53,781 nt of DNA from Melioribacteraceae bacterium. GTDB taxonomy: Bacteria > Bacteroidota > Ignavibacteria > Ignavibacteriales > Melioribacteraceae. The notes under the pieces were generated by a model. That model saw only the letters and a program-made list of their open reading frames with translations. It had not been told where the DNA came from and made no database searches. The stretch covers positions 1 through 53,781 of the forward strand of contig JALSTB010000092.1 in the NCBI GenBank assembly GCA_026983955.1, read 5' to 3'. Position numbers and translations under genes: made by a program. Below are positions 53,746 through 53,781 of this stretch, piece after piece. Position 1 is the stretch's first letter; each line of letters opens with the position of its first letter.

Positions 53746-53781
53746 TCAGCTGCCGGTAATTTTTTCCAGTAGCAAATCTTT
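53746..53781 (-). CDS. Possible 3' end of a convergent gene, cut by the window edge
   Basis: On the minus strand the last bases can be read as KDLLLEKITGS followed by TGA at 53746-53748. Another frame reads KICYWKKLPAAE with a stop at 53742-53744. Position after a shared terminator suggests a gene ends here, but the frame and family cannot be decided from twelve codons. Confidence 0.3.
   Translation of the reverse strand, partial: KDLLLEKITGS

Overview
The window looks like chromosomal DNA from a low-GC, flagellated bacterium of the Bacteroidota/Chlorobi/Ignavibacteriota assemblage; Ignavibacteria (Melioribacter- or Ignavibacterium-like) is my best guess. The grounds are inference from gene content: a bacterial GGGP synthase, several starts with weak Shine-Dalgarno sites, a full flagellar/chemotaxis set and an archaeal-type Mrp-Mbx respiratory complex. 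No rRNA, tRNA, CRISPR array, transposase or phage gene was seen.

Bases 1-8660 (minus strand) are a flagellar basal-body/export operon in the order flgB-flgC-(82 aa)-fliE-fliF-fliG-fliH-fliI-fliJ-(MgtE_N/MotE-like)-fliK, with fliK running off the left edge. Most genes overlap by 1-8 bases. Bases 8778-16331 (minus) are a chemotaxis operon: HEAT-repeat protein-cheR-response regulator-cheY-cheZ-cheA-cheB-(82 aa). Its CheA carries two nearly identical phosphotransfer domains.

Bases 16669-28301 (plus) form one long operon: MrpE, MrpF, MrpG, MbhD-like, MbhE/MrpB-like, MrpC, two antiporter-like pumps, then NuoH-, NuoB-, NuoC- and NuoD-like subunits. It ends with a ferredoxin fused to an NfnL/GltD-type NAD(P)H flavoprotein, and a dihydroorotate-dehydrogenase-like flavoprotein. 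Subunit order, two pumps, only three cysteines in the NuoB-like subunit and an incomplete NiFe ligand set point to an MBS/Mbx-type complex, not a hydrogenase or complex I.

Bases 28308-42884 (minus) hold an NtrC-type activator with a sensorless histidine kinase, flgM, a FliT-position protein, fliD, fliS and flagellin. Three large multidomain glycosyltransferases with TPR tails follow, probably for flagellin glycosylation, and then a 613-residue membrane coiled-coil protein of unknown function. Five sites share an exact sigma-28 layout (TAAA box, 11-base spacer, CGAT box), upstream of flagellin, fliD, the che operon, the 613-residue gene and a split aerotaxis receptor. This fits the presence of flgM.

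Bases 43022-53781 are mixed: an ArsC-like protein, a protein with three PLAT domains fused to a spider/Corynebacterium-type sphingomyelinase D domain, Tex, GGGP synthase, GmhA, a CetA/CetB-like split aerotaxis receptor and aconitase.

The points most worth a second look are the PLAT-sphingomyelinase D fusion, the MBS-like complex with its fused NAD(P)H module, the sigma-28-linked 613-residue protein, and a TTGGCTAA palindrome found near three motility operons.
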